Shown here piece by piece: positions 51,317 to 59,012 of a DNA stretch of 64,000 bases. The notes under the pieces are model-generated. The model had not been told where the DNA came from, searched no databases, and saw only the letters and a list, made by a program, of their open reading frames with translations. The translations under genes and the position numbers were made by a program. Origin of the DNA: CAZYMI01 sp964648505 (GTDB taxonomy: Bacteria > Pseudomonadota > Alphaproteobacteria > Micavibrionales > Micavibrionaceae); contig CAZYMI010000001.1 of the NCBI GenBank assembly GCA_964648505.1, forward strand, positions 124,001 to 188,000, in the 5' to 3' direction. How positions within the stretch are numbered: the first letter of the stretch is position 1; each line of letters starts with the position of its first letter.

Positions 51317-53877
51317 CGTTGTGCTTGTACTCGTTTTGCCGGGAAAATAAGCGACACTGTTGTGCCAACGCCTTTTTGTGAAATCATATCAATATGCCCA
51401 CTATGTAATCGCATCAAAGCAATCACAAGCGTAAGCCCTAAACCTGCGCCGCTGTCCGATCTGGTCATCGCATCTTCAGCGCGCCCGAAAGGTTGAAGAA
51501 TTCTTTGAATTTCCTCTTCCTCAAGCCCAACCCCTGTATCGGTTACACTTAAACGAAAATCGCCATTCACCTCTAGGCCTGCTGTAACAGATATACGCCC
51601 GCCTGCAGGAGTGAACTTTATTGCGTTGGACATTAAATTCATGAGCATTTGCCTGACAGAAATTTCTTCAGCAATCAGCGTAGGTAAATTTTCAGGTAAA
51701 TCAATTTTGATGATTTGCTGCTGACTATCGGCTTTAGATTGTGCACGTTCAACACAAACTTTCACAACTTTTGAAAGATCGATTATGCTATCGTTAAGCT
51801 CTCTCTCTCCGGCATCAATACGGGAAAGATCAAGAATGTCATTGATAACACTCAGCAGACGCTTGCCGCTTTCATGAATATCTCGTGCATATTCCCAGTA
51901 TGATCGCTGTTCTATTGCACCAAAAACTTCGTTTTTGATAATTTCAGAAAATCCGATGATTGCATTCAAAGGTGTCCTGAGTTCATGGCTCATATTAGCC
52001 AGAAATTCTGATTTTACCTTGCTGGCAATATCAGAAGATATTTTTGCTTCTCTCAGGGCTGTTTCAGCATTTTTTCTGTCTGTAATATTCTCGATACTGC
52101 CTTCAAAATAGATGATGTTACCTAAATCATCCTTCACCGCCCTTGCGCTTTCACTAACCCAGATTGAAACACCATCACGCCTGACAGCTTCACTTTCAAC
52201 ATTCACAATCAGCCCATCATCAAGCAATTTTTGTACAATACCCTGACGGTCTTTCTGCCTTGCAAATAAAGTTTTATGTGCGTTGCGTACCTCGCGCATC
52301 ATTTGGTCAGTATTCTCATATCCAAAAATTGAAACCATAGCCGGGTTTGCAAGCAGAATCTGACCATCAGGGGATATCTGATAAATACCTGCCGGCGCGT
52401 TTTCCCAAATGCTACGGTATTTTTTTTCTGCTTCAGAAAGAGCTCTTTCAGCTCGACGCCTTTCTTCAATATCCGTGATTGTACCAACAGCTCGTGATTG
52501 TTGATTTTCATCTTTACGCAGCATCGAAAAAGCAAGTTCTACAGCGTGGTACGTGCCATCAGATGTACGCAAACGCGTGATGGTGCGATAAGCTGTACCA
52601 ATACCTGTGACAAGCATAGAAAATTGACGACGCTGATCTTCTTGATCGCTTGGATACAGCATATCAAAAAGATTGAGACCAATTGTACGATCACGTTCAA
52701 ACCCGGTTGTACGGCTCCAGGTTTGATTCACAAATCGAATTGTGCCGTCCGTATCTGTTTCAAAAATAATATCACTGATCGAATCGATGATAGCCTTATG
52801 TTCCCGTTCAGATTTGCGAATAGCGTGGTTTAATCGATCAGTTTGATGAACCTGCGAATTCAGCTCCATGTTTTTTTGTGACAAGGCTTTGTTCATAGAC
52901 CGCAGCCGTAAAGACTGGGTTTGATTGTTATGAACATATAAAGTGCCAAACAAAGACAACACTGCGCCAAATGCCAGCATAAACAAAGGCACCTGTTCTA
53001 AAACTTCCAGCTTCCCGGATTGCCAAAGTTCCAGCTTGACTATCAAGGGCTGCTTACCCACCAAAACATTTCGACTGGTACGGTGCCCAACAACCTTGCC
53101 ATGATCGTTTCTTTCCATCTTCAGCAACACTTCACCTTGCGGTGCTGTAATTTCAAGAGAACGAATAGATTCTTTTCCCGTCAACCATTCCAGATCAATA
53201 AACCTATCCATGCGTGTTAACGCCACGACCACATCTTGTGAACTGCGAAGATTTTTATGAGGCATCATTAAAGCAAAAGGCCTTATTTCAATCAAAGGGT
53301 TCTCTCTGATCTTTGCAAAACTTGTTTGAGGAAGATTAGAGATGATAACCATATCTTGTGTTAACGCCTGTGCTTTCTGAAGGATTTGAACGCGCATATC
53401 GCTTGAAAGGGCTCGCAAACCTGTTTGATACGCTGGATAGGGATCAACATTAGAAATAAGACCGTTGATTGTTGATGTTGAAGCAACACTGCTTGGAAAC
53501 AAAAAAATCTGATCAAACGATGGTGATATGCGTCTGATCGCTTCAAACAAATCTTTCTGAGCATTCGGTACGTTGCCCGACATTTTTAACGCTTCATTGA
53601 GCGAAGTAAAATCCCGCGCTAAATCATTTGCTGCAAATGTTATTGTCTGCACATAGTCTTGCCCCATTTGCGCATATTCTTCTTTTAAAACGCCTTGTAT
53701 AAAAAGCGTCAGTACCAAAAACGCAGTGATGGTTAAAATAACGCCATTGATAAGAACAATCATCTGCGCCGCACGCGCTTTCACCCATCCTGCAAAACCG
53801 GGTGGATGTTCAATGTGTTTTTGGGTTATTTTTGTCTCAGAAACCATAATTGATAATACTTCACCCCTGAAATTCAT
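51313..53877 (-). CDS. Membrane sensor histidine kinase with two PAS domains
   Basis: 854 residues (an ATG at codon 11, 53847, is equally possible). A first membrane helix (about 36-60) precedes a large periplasmic sensor region (about 61-300) and a second helix (about 305-325). Cytoplasmic: coiled coil, PAS (about 365-475), PAS with PAC (about 490-610), HisKA with SHELRTPLNAIIGFSEIIKNEVFG (phospho-acceptor His) and HATPase with NLMSNAIKFTPAGG and GAGLGLTL. The HisKA box is of the PleC/DivJ type that acts on DivK-like regulators. It has no receiver domain and no adjacent response regulator. Confidence 0.92.
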   Translation of the reverse strand: MNFRGEVLSIMVSETKITQKHIEHPPGFAGWVKARAAQMIVLINGVILTITAFLVLTLFIQGVLKEEYAQMGQDYVQTITFAANDLARDFTSLNEALKMSGNVPNAQKDLFEAIRRISPSFDQIFLFPSSVASTSTINGLISNVDPYPAYQTGLRALSSDMRVQILQKAQALTQDMVIISNLPQTSFAKIRENPLIEIRPFALMMPHKNLRSSQDVVVALTRMDRFIDLEWLTGKESIRSLEITAPQGEVLLKMERNDHGKVVGHRTSRNVLVGKQPLIVKLELWQSGKLEVLEQVPLFMLAFGAVLSLFGTLYVHNNQTQSLRLRSMNKALSQKNMELNSQVHQTDRLNHAIRKSEREHKAIIDSISDIIFETDTDGTIRFVNQTWSRTTGFERDRTIGLNLFDMLYPSDQEDQRRQFSMLVTGIGTAYRTITRLRTSDGTYHAVELAFSMLRKDENQQSRAVGTITDIEERRRAERALSEAEKKYRSIWENAPAGIYQISPDGQILLANPAMVSIFGYENTDQMMREVRNAHKTLFARQKDRQGIVQKLLDDGLIVNVESEAVRRDGVSIWVSESARAVKDDLGNIIYFEGSIENITDRKNAETALREAKISSDIASKVKSEFLANMSHELRTPLNAIIGFSEIIKNEVFGAIEQRSYWEYARDIHESGKRLLSVINDILDLSRIDAGERELNDSIIDLSKVVKVCVERAQSKADSQQQIIKIDLPENLPTLIAEEISVRQMLMNLMSNAIKFTPAGGRISVTAGLEVNGDFRLSVTDTGVGLEEEEIQRILQPFGRAEDAMTRSDSGAGLGLTLVIALMRLHSGHIDMISQKGVGTTVSLIFPAKRVQAQR

Positions 53878-53953
53878 TCTAGCCTGACAGCAGAGAGTTA
53901 AACATTTAATAATATTGATAGATTCACATGATTCCTAAAATTAGAGGCCGATT

Positions 53954-53981
53954 TGACCAATTGGTCGGAATTCCTTAATAT
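53954..53981 (+). promoter_or_regulatory. Phasin promoter overlapped by a palindromic operator
   Basis: -35 TTGACC (53954-53959), 16-base spacer, TAATAT (53976-53981). A perfect 12-base palindrome GACCAATTGGTC (53955-53966) overlaps the -35, as expected of a repressor site. Its shape resembles TetR-type operators. It lies about 50 bases upstream of the phasin start. Confidence 0.5.
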
Positions 53982-54012
53982 TGGGTCGCTTATCACCCTT
54001 TAAGGAAAACAC

Positions 54013-54471
54013 ATGTCAAAAAATATTAATGTTTTTATGTCACCAGACGCGATTAAACTGATGCCTGCCTTCAAACCTTTTCCGTTTGACGCAAAGCTAG
54101 TTATGGAATCGTTTCGTAAGAATATTCAGGCTTTAAGCGATGCACAACAAATGACCTTGGAAGGTTTCCAGACAATTGCGCAACGTCATTCCGGTATAAT
54201 GTCTCAGGTTATTGAAGACCAACTGCGCATGGCGCGTGAATTAATTGCTGAAGGTACACCCGAGGAAAAAATTGTAAATCAGGCAGAAGCTTTTCAAAAT
54301 TTTTATGAACGCGGCATCAAAAATATGCGCGAAATAAAAGACATGATGAGCAAATCATCAAGTGCAGGCATGGATATTATCAATGACAGAATTGTAGCTA
54401 CGCTTGATGAAGTGAAGTCTTCTCTCAAAGTATCAAAGTCAAATGTAACACCGCTTAAAAAGGCAGCTTAA
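54013..54471 (+). CDS. phaP: Phasin family protein
   Basis: 152 residues, entirely helical. Phasin pattern: the SFRKNIQALSDAQQMTLEGFQTIAQRHSGIMSQVIED heptads and EERIVNQ-like continuation, then NFYERGIKNMREIKDMMSKSSS. It coats PHB granules and influences their number and size. AGGAAAACAC precedes the ATG. The upstream palindrome suggests repression (PhaR or a TetR-type regulator). It ends in a four-base overlap with the next convergent gene. Confidence 0.85.
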   Translation: MSKNINVFMSPDAIKLMPAFKPFPFDAKLVMESFRKNIQALSDAQQMTLEGFQTIAQRHSGIMSQVIEDQLRMARELIAEGTPEEKIVNQAEAFQNFYERGIKNMREIKDMMSKSSSAGMDIINDRIVATLDEVKSSLKVSKSNVTPLKKAA

Positions 54472-55808
54472 AGGGGCAGCCGTATCATAACACGAAGCCC
54501 GCCAATCGGACTTTTGTGAAGTGTAAGCGCCCCGCCATGAGAATGTACAATATCAAGCGCGATGGGTAATCCTAAACCAACTCCACCAGTTTGAGGATTA
54601 CGCGACGGTTCAAGCCTTGAAAAAGGTTTGAACACTTCGTCATAAAACGCCTCTTCTATGCCCGGCCCATCGTCATCAATATAAAAAAGTGCGTCGGTAC
54701 CCTCTTCATCTATTTGGATGGATATCTCAGCCCGGCTTGCATATTTACGTGCATTTTCAAAAATATTTTCTAAACAACGCTGTATGGCTATTGGTTTTAT
54801 GGGCACAAAAATATCTTCAATATGCATAGCCTTTAGATTCAAACCTGACCGCTTCGCGCTTTCAATGGCATCTAGAACAAATGCCTTAATGGCAATCGAT
54901 TGTGTTTGTTCTTGGCCCGCACCACGCGTAAAAGATAAATATCCTTCAAGCATTTTTTCCATCTGGACCACATCAGATCGCAAAGCGATCGTATCTGCGC
55001 TTTCTGGTAGCATAGATAAGCCAAGCTTAATACGCGTTAATGGTGTTTTCAGGTCATGCGAAACACCAGCAAGCATTGTTGTACGCTGATCAATCTGACG
55101 ACGAATACGATCACGCATATCCTGAAAGGCGCGACCAGCCTGGCGCACCTCCGAGGCCCCTTCAGGTTTAAAATTTGAAACATCACGCCCTTTACCAAAA
55201 CGCACAGCCGCAATAGCCAGCCTATGTATAGGGCGGATCTGATTGCGCATAAATAAAATAGCAATTGCAAACAAAACAATAGAAGCAGATACCATCCAGA
55301 TCAGAAAAATATACGTGGTGGAAGAAAAAAGCCTGCGTTCTAAACACACAACATGCAAAACCCCTTGGCGTAGTTGAATAGAAATCTCAACTTTTTTTTG
55401 CTCCTGCCCCACTTGCAATGTGTAGGGCCGATGCAAAGCTCTGTCGAGCTGATCTTCCAGCGGATCTGCCACCAAAGCGTGCCACGGGCCGCGATACGCC
55501 TGAACGGGCTGCAAAGTTTCGCCTTGCTTAAAACTGATCAATAGATCTAGATATTGCGCGGTATACTTCGCTATTCGATTGATTGTCTGAGGATCCGGAT
55601 TCGATTCAATGGATGATGCAATAACGCTCACCTCGCCAGCAACAGCATAAGCCAGACGGTCTGTTATTTTTGACCAGTGACGATCTACAAAAATATAAAT
55701 GCTGATAATTTGTAAAAGCAAAACGGGCGTGATGATAATAATTAATGATCGCCAGAAGAGAGTTTTTGGCAAGAATGCTTTTAATAATTTTCGTACTTTT
55801 GTTATCAT
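54468..55808 (-). CDS. Sensor histidine kinase, EnvZ-like
   Basis: 446 residues. Membrane helices about 19-42 and 165-188 flank a periplasmic domain. HAMP (about 190-245), HisKA with GVSHDLKTPLTRIKLGLSM and HATPase with NIFENARKYAS, DDGPGIEE and GVGLGLPIALDI follow, the classic EnvZ layout. Its start overlaps the response-regulator stop (ATGA). Partner of the gene at 55805-56506; the pair probably senses osmotic or envelope stress. Confidence 0.92.
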   Translation of the reverse strand: MITKVRKLLKAFLPKTLFWRSLIIIITPVLLLQIISIYIFVDRHWSKITDRLAYAVAGEVSVIASSIESNPDPQTINRIAKYTAQYLDLLISFKQGETLQPVQAYRGPWHALVADPLEDQLDRALHRPYTLQVGQEQKKVEISIQLRQGVLHVVCLERRLFSSTTYIFLIWMVSASIVLFAIAILFMRNQIRPIHRLAIAAVRFGKGRDVSNFKPEGASEVRQAGRAFQDMRDRIRRQIDQRTTMLAGVSHDLKTPLTRIKLGLSMLPESADTIALRSDVVQMEKMLEGYLSFTRGAGQEQTQSIAIKAFVLDAIESAKRSGLNLKAMHIEDIFVPIKPIAIQRCLENIFENARKYASRAEISIQIDEEGTDALFYIDDDGPGIEEAFYDEVFKPFSRLEPSRNPQTGGVGLGLPIALDIVHSHGGALTLHKSPIGGLRVMIRLPL

Positions 55809-56506
55809 TCGTGCATATCAATCTGCAGCATATAACCTTGCCCACGAACAGTCTGAAGTAATCGGGGCATCTTGGGGTCTTCTTCGATTTTACGGCGCAA
55901 GCGCGTAACCTGCACATCGATTGTACGGTCCCCCACATCATCGATACCGCAGCGTTGTGCCAATTCCTCACGGCTCATGGACTGCCCAGGCTTAACAGAA
56001 AGCGCCTTGAGAAGATTAATTTCAACTGTCGTCAGGCCAATCGTTTCATCTTTATCCGTAACAATTCCAGCGGAAAGGTCAACCAACCATCGCCCCAGCT
56101 TGAAGGGTTTGCTTTTTAAAACAGGGGGTGGCCGCCGGCGCATAACAGACTGCAAACGCAGCAGCAATTCCCTTGGTTCGAAAGGTTTTGGTAAGTAATC
56201 ATCCGCACCACTCTCAAGGCCCGATATACGATCTTGCGATTCTCCAAGGGCGGTGAGCATCAATGCTGGCGTGTCATTATAGGGCCGAATACGCTTAAGC
56301 CAGTTTATTCCTGTTTCCACTGGCATCATCACATCGACAATCATGGCATCAAAACTCATTTGCTTTAAGATCTGATCAGCAATTTGTGTTGAGGGAGCCG
56401 TTGCAGCAATCATACCATGGTCGCCTAAAAAACGAACAATAAGGCCTGAGATGCGATCATCATCATCAATAACTAAAATATGGGGCTTGCTTGCATGTTC
56501 AGTCAT
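55805..56506 (-). CDS. OmpR-family response regulator
   Basis: 233 residues. Receiver domain with LVIDDDDRIS acidic pocket, phospho-acceptor D58 in DAMIVDVMMP and the conserved Lys in DYLPKPFEP; winged-helix effector with INLLKALSVKPGQSMSREELA and DRTIDVQVTRLRRKIEEDPKMPRLLQTVRGQGYML. Overlaps its cognate kinase gene by four bases. Divergent from ilvE across 74 bases. Confidence 0.95.
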   Translation of the reverse strand: MTEHASKPHILVIDDDDRISGLIVRFLGDHGMIAATAPSTQIADQILKQMSFDAMIVDVMMPVETGINWLKRIRPYNDTPALMLTALGESQDRISGLESGADDYLPKPFEPRELLLRLQSVMRRRPPPVLKSKPFKLGRWLVDLSAGIVTDKDETIGLTTVEINLLKALSVKPGQSMSREELAQRCGIDDVGDRTIDVQVTRLRRKIEEDPKMPRLLQTVRGQGYMLQIDMHE

Positions 56507-56580
56507 GTAAAGTACTTTTTTTTAATCGTTATTCTTGTTAAACTTATCAAAATTAAAACCAAATCAAAAGGATATAACGC

Positions 56581-57453
56581 ATGACTCTGGTGCCTTTTAA
56601 CGATCGGGATGGCTGGATCTGGCTTGATGGCACCTTTGTCCCTTGGCGCGATGCAACAATTCATGTTCTAACACATGGATTACATTATGCCAGTTCGGTC
56701 TTTGAAGGCGAGCGCGCCTATAACCGTAAAATATTCAAATCACAAGAACACACACAAAGGCTGATGCGGTCTGCTGAAATCTTGGGCATGAAAATACCTT
56801 TTTCTGCTGAACAACTGGAAACTGCAAAACAAGAAGTGTTAAAAAGAAATAATCTGATTGATGCCTATATCAGGCCCTTTGCTTGGCGGGGGTCAGAACA
56901 AATGGGCGTTTCCGCGCCCTTGTCGCGCACACGCGTTGCGATTGCTGCGTGGGTTTGGCCAAGTTATTTCTCACCTGAACTTCTTGAAAAAGGTATTTCA
57001 CTTCAAACTTCACACTGGCGTAAACCAGATCCGAGAACTGCGCCTACATTAAGCAAAGCCGCTTGTGTGTACACCTTAGGTACTATGGCAAAACACGCTG
57101 CAGAAGAAGCAGGATTCAATGACGCCTTGATGCTTGATTACCGTGGCAGAGTTGCTGAAGCAACTGGCGCCAACTTATTCCTGGTTAAAAATGGGAAAAT
57201 ACTAACACCGGATCCGGATTGTTTTTTAAATGGTATTACCCGCCAGACGGTTATAGAGCTTGCACAAAATATGGGTTACAGCGTTGATGTTGCAATCGTC
57301 ATGCCTGAAGATCTTAAAGACGCGCAGGAAGTTTTTGTGACGGGCACCGCAGCTGAAGTAACAGCCGTTGGTCGTATTGATGATATGACCTATAATGTAG
57401 GCCCCATCACGCGCAAAATACGAGATGCGTATTCAGCACTCGTGCGAAAATAA
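56581..57453 (+). CDS. ilvE: Branched-chain amino-acid aminotransferase
   Basis: 290 residues, PLP fold type IV. It makes valine, isoleucine and leucine from their keto acids. Motifs: THGLHYASSVFEGERAY, RPFAWRG, the PLP lysine in TLSKAACVY, GFNDALMLDYRGRVAEATGANLF and the C-terminal VFVTGTAAEVTAVGRID. In alphaproteobacteria it often lies by the response-regulator gene, as here. Confidence 0.95.
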   Translation: MTLVPFNDRDGWIWLDGTFVPWRDATIHVLTHGLHYASSVFEGERAYNRKIFKSQEHTQRLMRSAEILGMKIPFSAEQLETAKQEVLKRNNLIDAYIRPFAWRGSEQMGVSAPLSRTRVAIAAWVWPSYFSPELLEKGISLQTSHWRKPDPRTAPTLSKAACVYTLGTMAKHAAEEAGFNDALMLDYRGRVAEATGANLFLVKNGKILTPDPDCFLNGITRQTVIELAQNMGYSVDVAIVMPEDLKDAQEVFVTGTAAEVTAVGRIDDMTYNVGPITRKIRDAYSALVRK

Positions 57454-57456
57454 TTA

Positions 57457-57876
57457 TTAGGCTTGACGCAACGCCCTTACAGGCGCTGTGCTTGTTTCAA
57501 ACTGCTGAGCAATATTATCGAATTTATTCAAAGTTTCCGTAATGGATTGCAACCTTTCCCTTTTCTGTGCTGTCATAGGAACAAAATCAGTTATTTTGCC
57601 TGCATTTTGTTTTGCAGTTTCTATGAGCGCCAGAAACTCTTCTTTGGAAAAACTATATGTTTTTGAAGCTCTATCACTACTTATGTGCCAAAAAGTAGCC
57701 CTCCCTTTTACAACACCCACATATGTATCAGATACTGGGTTCTGACCATCAAGCGTCGGAAACAGTTCTGCTACATACGCCAAACGTTTTGCGCGCGCCC
57801 TTGCTGCTTCCTTAAAACGCGCGTTCATTCGATCCGCTAAGACCCCTCGTTTCTCTGCTGTGTTAGATTCTGTCAT
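57457..57876 (-). CDS. Hypothetical protein, 139 residues
   Basis: Family not recognised. The ATG at 57876 has GAGG five bases upstream; a longer frame from 57933 lacks one. Basic, helical, no signal peptide; the N-terminal half has a KEAARARAKRLAYV amphipathic stretch, the C-terminal half a long helix (FVPMTAQKRERLQSITETLNKFDNIAQQFE). Convergent with ilvE and downstream of the 130-aa hydrophobic gene on the same strand, so it may belong to the divergent unit. Confidence 0.55.
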   Translation of the reverse strand: MTESNTAEKRGVLADRMNARFKEAARARAKRLAYVAELFPTLDGQNPVSDTYVGVVKGRATFWHISSDRASKTYSFSKEEFLALIETAKQNAGKITDFVPMTAQKRERLQSITETLNKFDNIAQQFETSTAPVRALRQA

Positions 57877-58001
57877 ATAGGCCTCATTATCATCAGATGC
57901 TATATAATATGAAAAACTAATTTTGTCAAACATTAAAACAGCAGTCAGCCTATAAGTGTTTGATATTCAATCAACTATTATTGATTACACTCTTTAAAAA
58001 A

Positions 58002-58394
58002 TCAGGGTCCCGTAAGTGTAAGAGCGCCATCCGCAGCAAAACCAACGCCAGATGTGCCCACCGCTGCACCTTGAAACCCAGCAGATGTTCCTAATGCTGT
58101 GAGACCCGTTGCGTCATAAATCCCTTGAATAGCAGGCTCAAACTGAGAGAGAAGATATTGGCCACCGGGATTATTATGAAATAAAGCATAATCAAACATA
58201 CCACCAACAAAAAAAGCACCTAATGCAAGGGTAAACTTTGGGCCACCGACAAGGTAGCTCACGCCAAATACAAGGCCTACGAGAGGTATTGCGCTCATAA
58301 CCGTAGCAACTGCTCCCATCGCAGACGCGCCAAATATGCGGGTTAATCCTCCCCCTCCCTTGCCTGATGAAGCTTGTGCCGCTGCTGTCGCCAT
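58002..58394 (-). CDS. Small glycine-rich hydrophobic protein
   Basis: 130 residues, no family recognised. Glycine/alanine-rich with two or three potential membrane segments (about 21-48, 50-70, 95-118). No clear signal peptide cleavage site. Its ATG follows AGAGG (on the minus strand, about ten bases upstream). Expressed from one arm of the symmetric promoter at 58422-58456. Confidence 0.6.
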   Translation of the reverse strand: MATAAAQASSGKGGGGLTRIFGASAMGAVATVMSAIPLVGLVFGVSYLVGGPKFTLALGAFFVGGMFDYALFHNNPGGQYLLSQFEPAIQGIYDATGLTALGTSAGFQGAAVGTSGVGFAADGALTLTGP

Positions 58395-58421
58395 TTTTAA
58401 TACCTCTAAAAATCTGTTCGG

Positions 58422-58456
58422 TTGACAGTAATAATAAGAGTCATTATCACTGTCAA
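58422..58456. promoter_or_regulatory. Symmetric divergent promoter within a 35-base inverted repeat
   Basis: TTGACAGTAATAAT (58422-58435), seven bases, ATTATCACTGTCAA (58443-58456); the arms agree at 13 of 14 positions. Each arm supplies a consensus TTGACA for its direction, with TATCAC (plus) and TATTAC (minus) 17 bases on. The two transcripts would start inside the 123-base divergent gap, one for each flanking gene. Confidence 0.55.
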
Positions 58457-58460
58457 TGCT

Positions 58461-58479
58461 AATAAGAATGATTCTTATT
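58461..58479. promoter_or_regulatory. Fur-type operator in the 58395-58517 gap
   Basis: Palindrome AATAAGAATGATTCTTATT, exact over 19 bases. Against the 7-1-7 Fur model it reads TAAGAAT G ATTCTTA (10 of 14). It lies immediately downstream of the plus-strand -10, where binding would block transcription. A second, imperfect copy (TAATAAGAGTCATTATCA) is part of the inverted repeat just before it. Confidence 0.5.
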
Positions 58480-58517
58480 TAAAAATGTTGACCATAAAAA
58501 AATAGAAATGTCTTCCT

Positions 58518-59012
58518 ATGCACCTATCTGCAAAAGTTTTACTTCTGAGTTCATTTGCCTTGGCAGCTTGCTCCACCGAGCGCGCGCCTGACAGAACTCC
58601 TGAACAGCAAAATGCTTCACCCGCTCCAGCTGCTTCTATGCCAACACAAAAGAGTGGCAAAACTGTCTCGCTGAAAGTTCCAGATGGCCGCACCGTTACC
58701 TTTGATTGTGGGAGCCTGTCACCCGAAGGTGCACTCACTGGTGCATTTATATCGCCCCTGGATGTCACGACAGAAGAACAGATCGAAGAAATGCGTCGAA
58801 ATGGTACTTTCCAAGCATGGGAACAATCCCGCAAAGATATGACATCGACCCGTTCAGGTTTTAATATGCTCCTACACATCGCAGGGCATATGCCACCCTA
58901 TCAATATTGTCCCGATCAGGCAGATCAAATCCGTACTGGCACATTCCAAAATACTGGCGCAGCCTGCCCTGCAGCTGATGCCTATCAATTATGCCGACCA
59001 CAATCGCAATAA
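58518..59012 (+). CDS. Lipoprotein of unknown function
   Basis: 164 residues. Signal peptide with lipobox ALAAC (Cys at about 18), then a proline/alanine linker and a small domain with four more cysteines that may form disulfides (about 55-164). No Shine-Dalgarno is seen; the mRNA may start near 58457. The stop lies 22 bases inside the next gene in a different frame, so the two overlap and are likely to be co-expressed. Confidence 0.7.
   Translation: MHLSAKVLLLSSFALAACSTERAPDRTPEQQNASPAPAASMPTQKSGKTVSLKVPDGRTVTFDCGSLSPEGALTGAFISPLDVTTEEQIEEMRRNGTFQAWEQSRKDMTSTRSGFNMLLHIAGHMPPYQYCPDQADQIRTGTFQNTGAACPAADAYQLCRPQSQ

Noticed and set aside
58475..58879. Minus-strand ORF opposite the lipoprotein gene
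   Set aside because: The opposite strand has a signal peptide and lipobox, which is the more credible gene.
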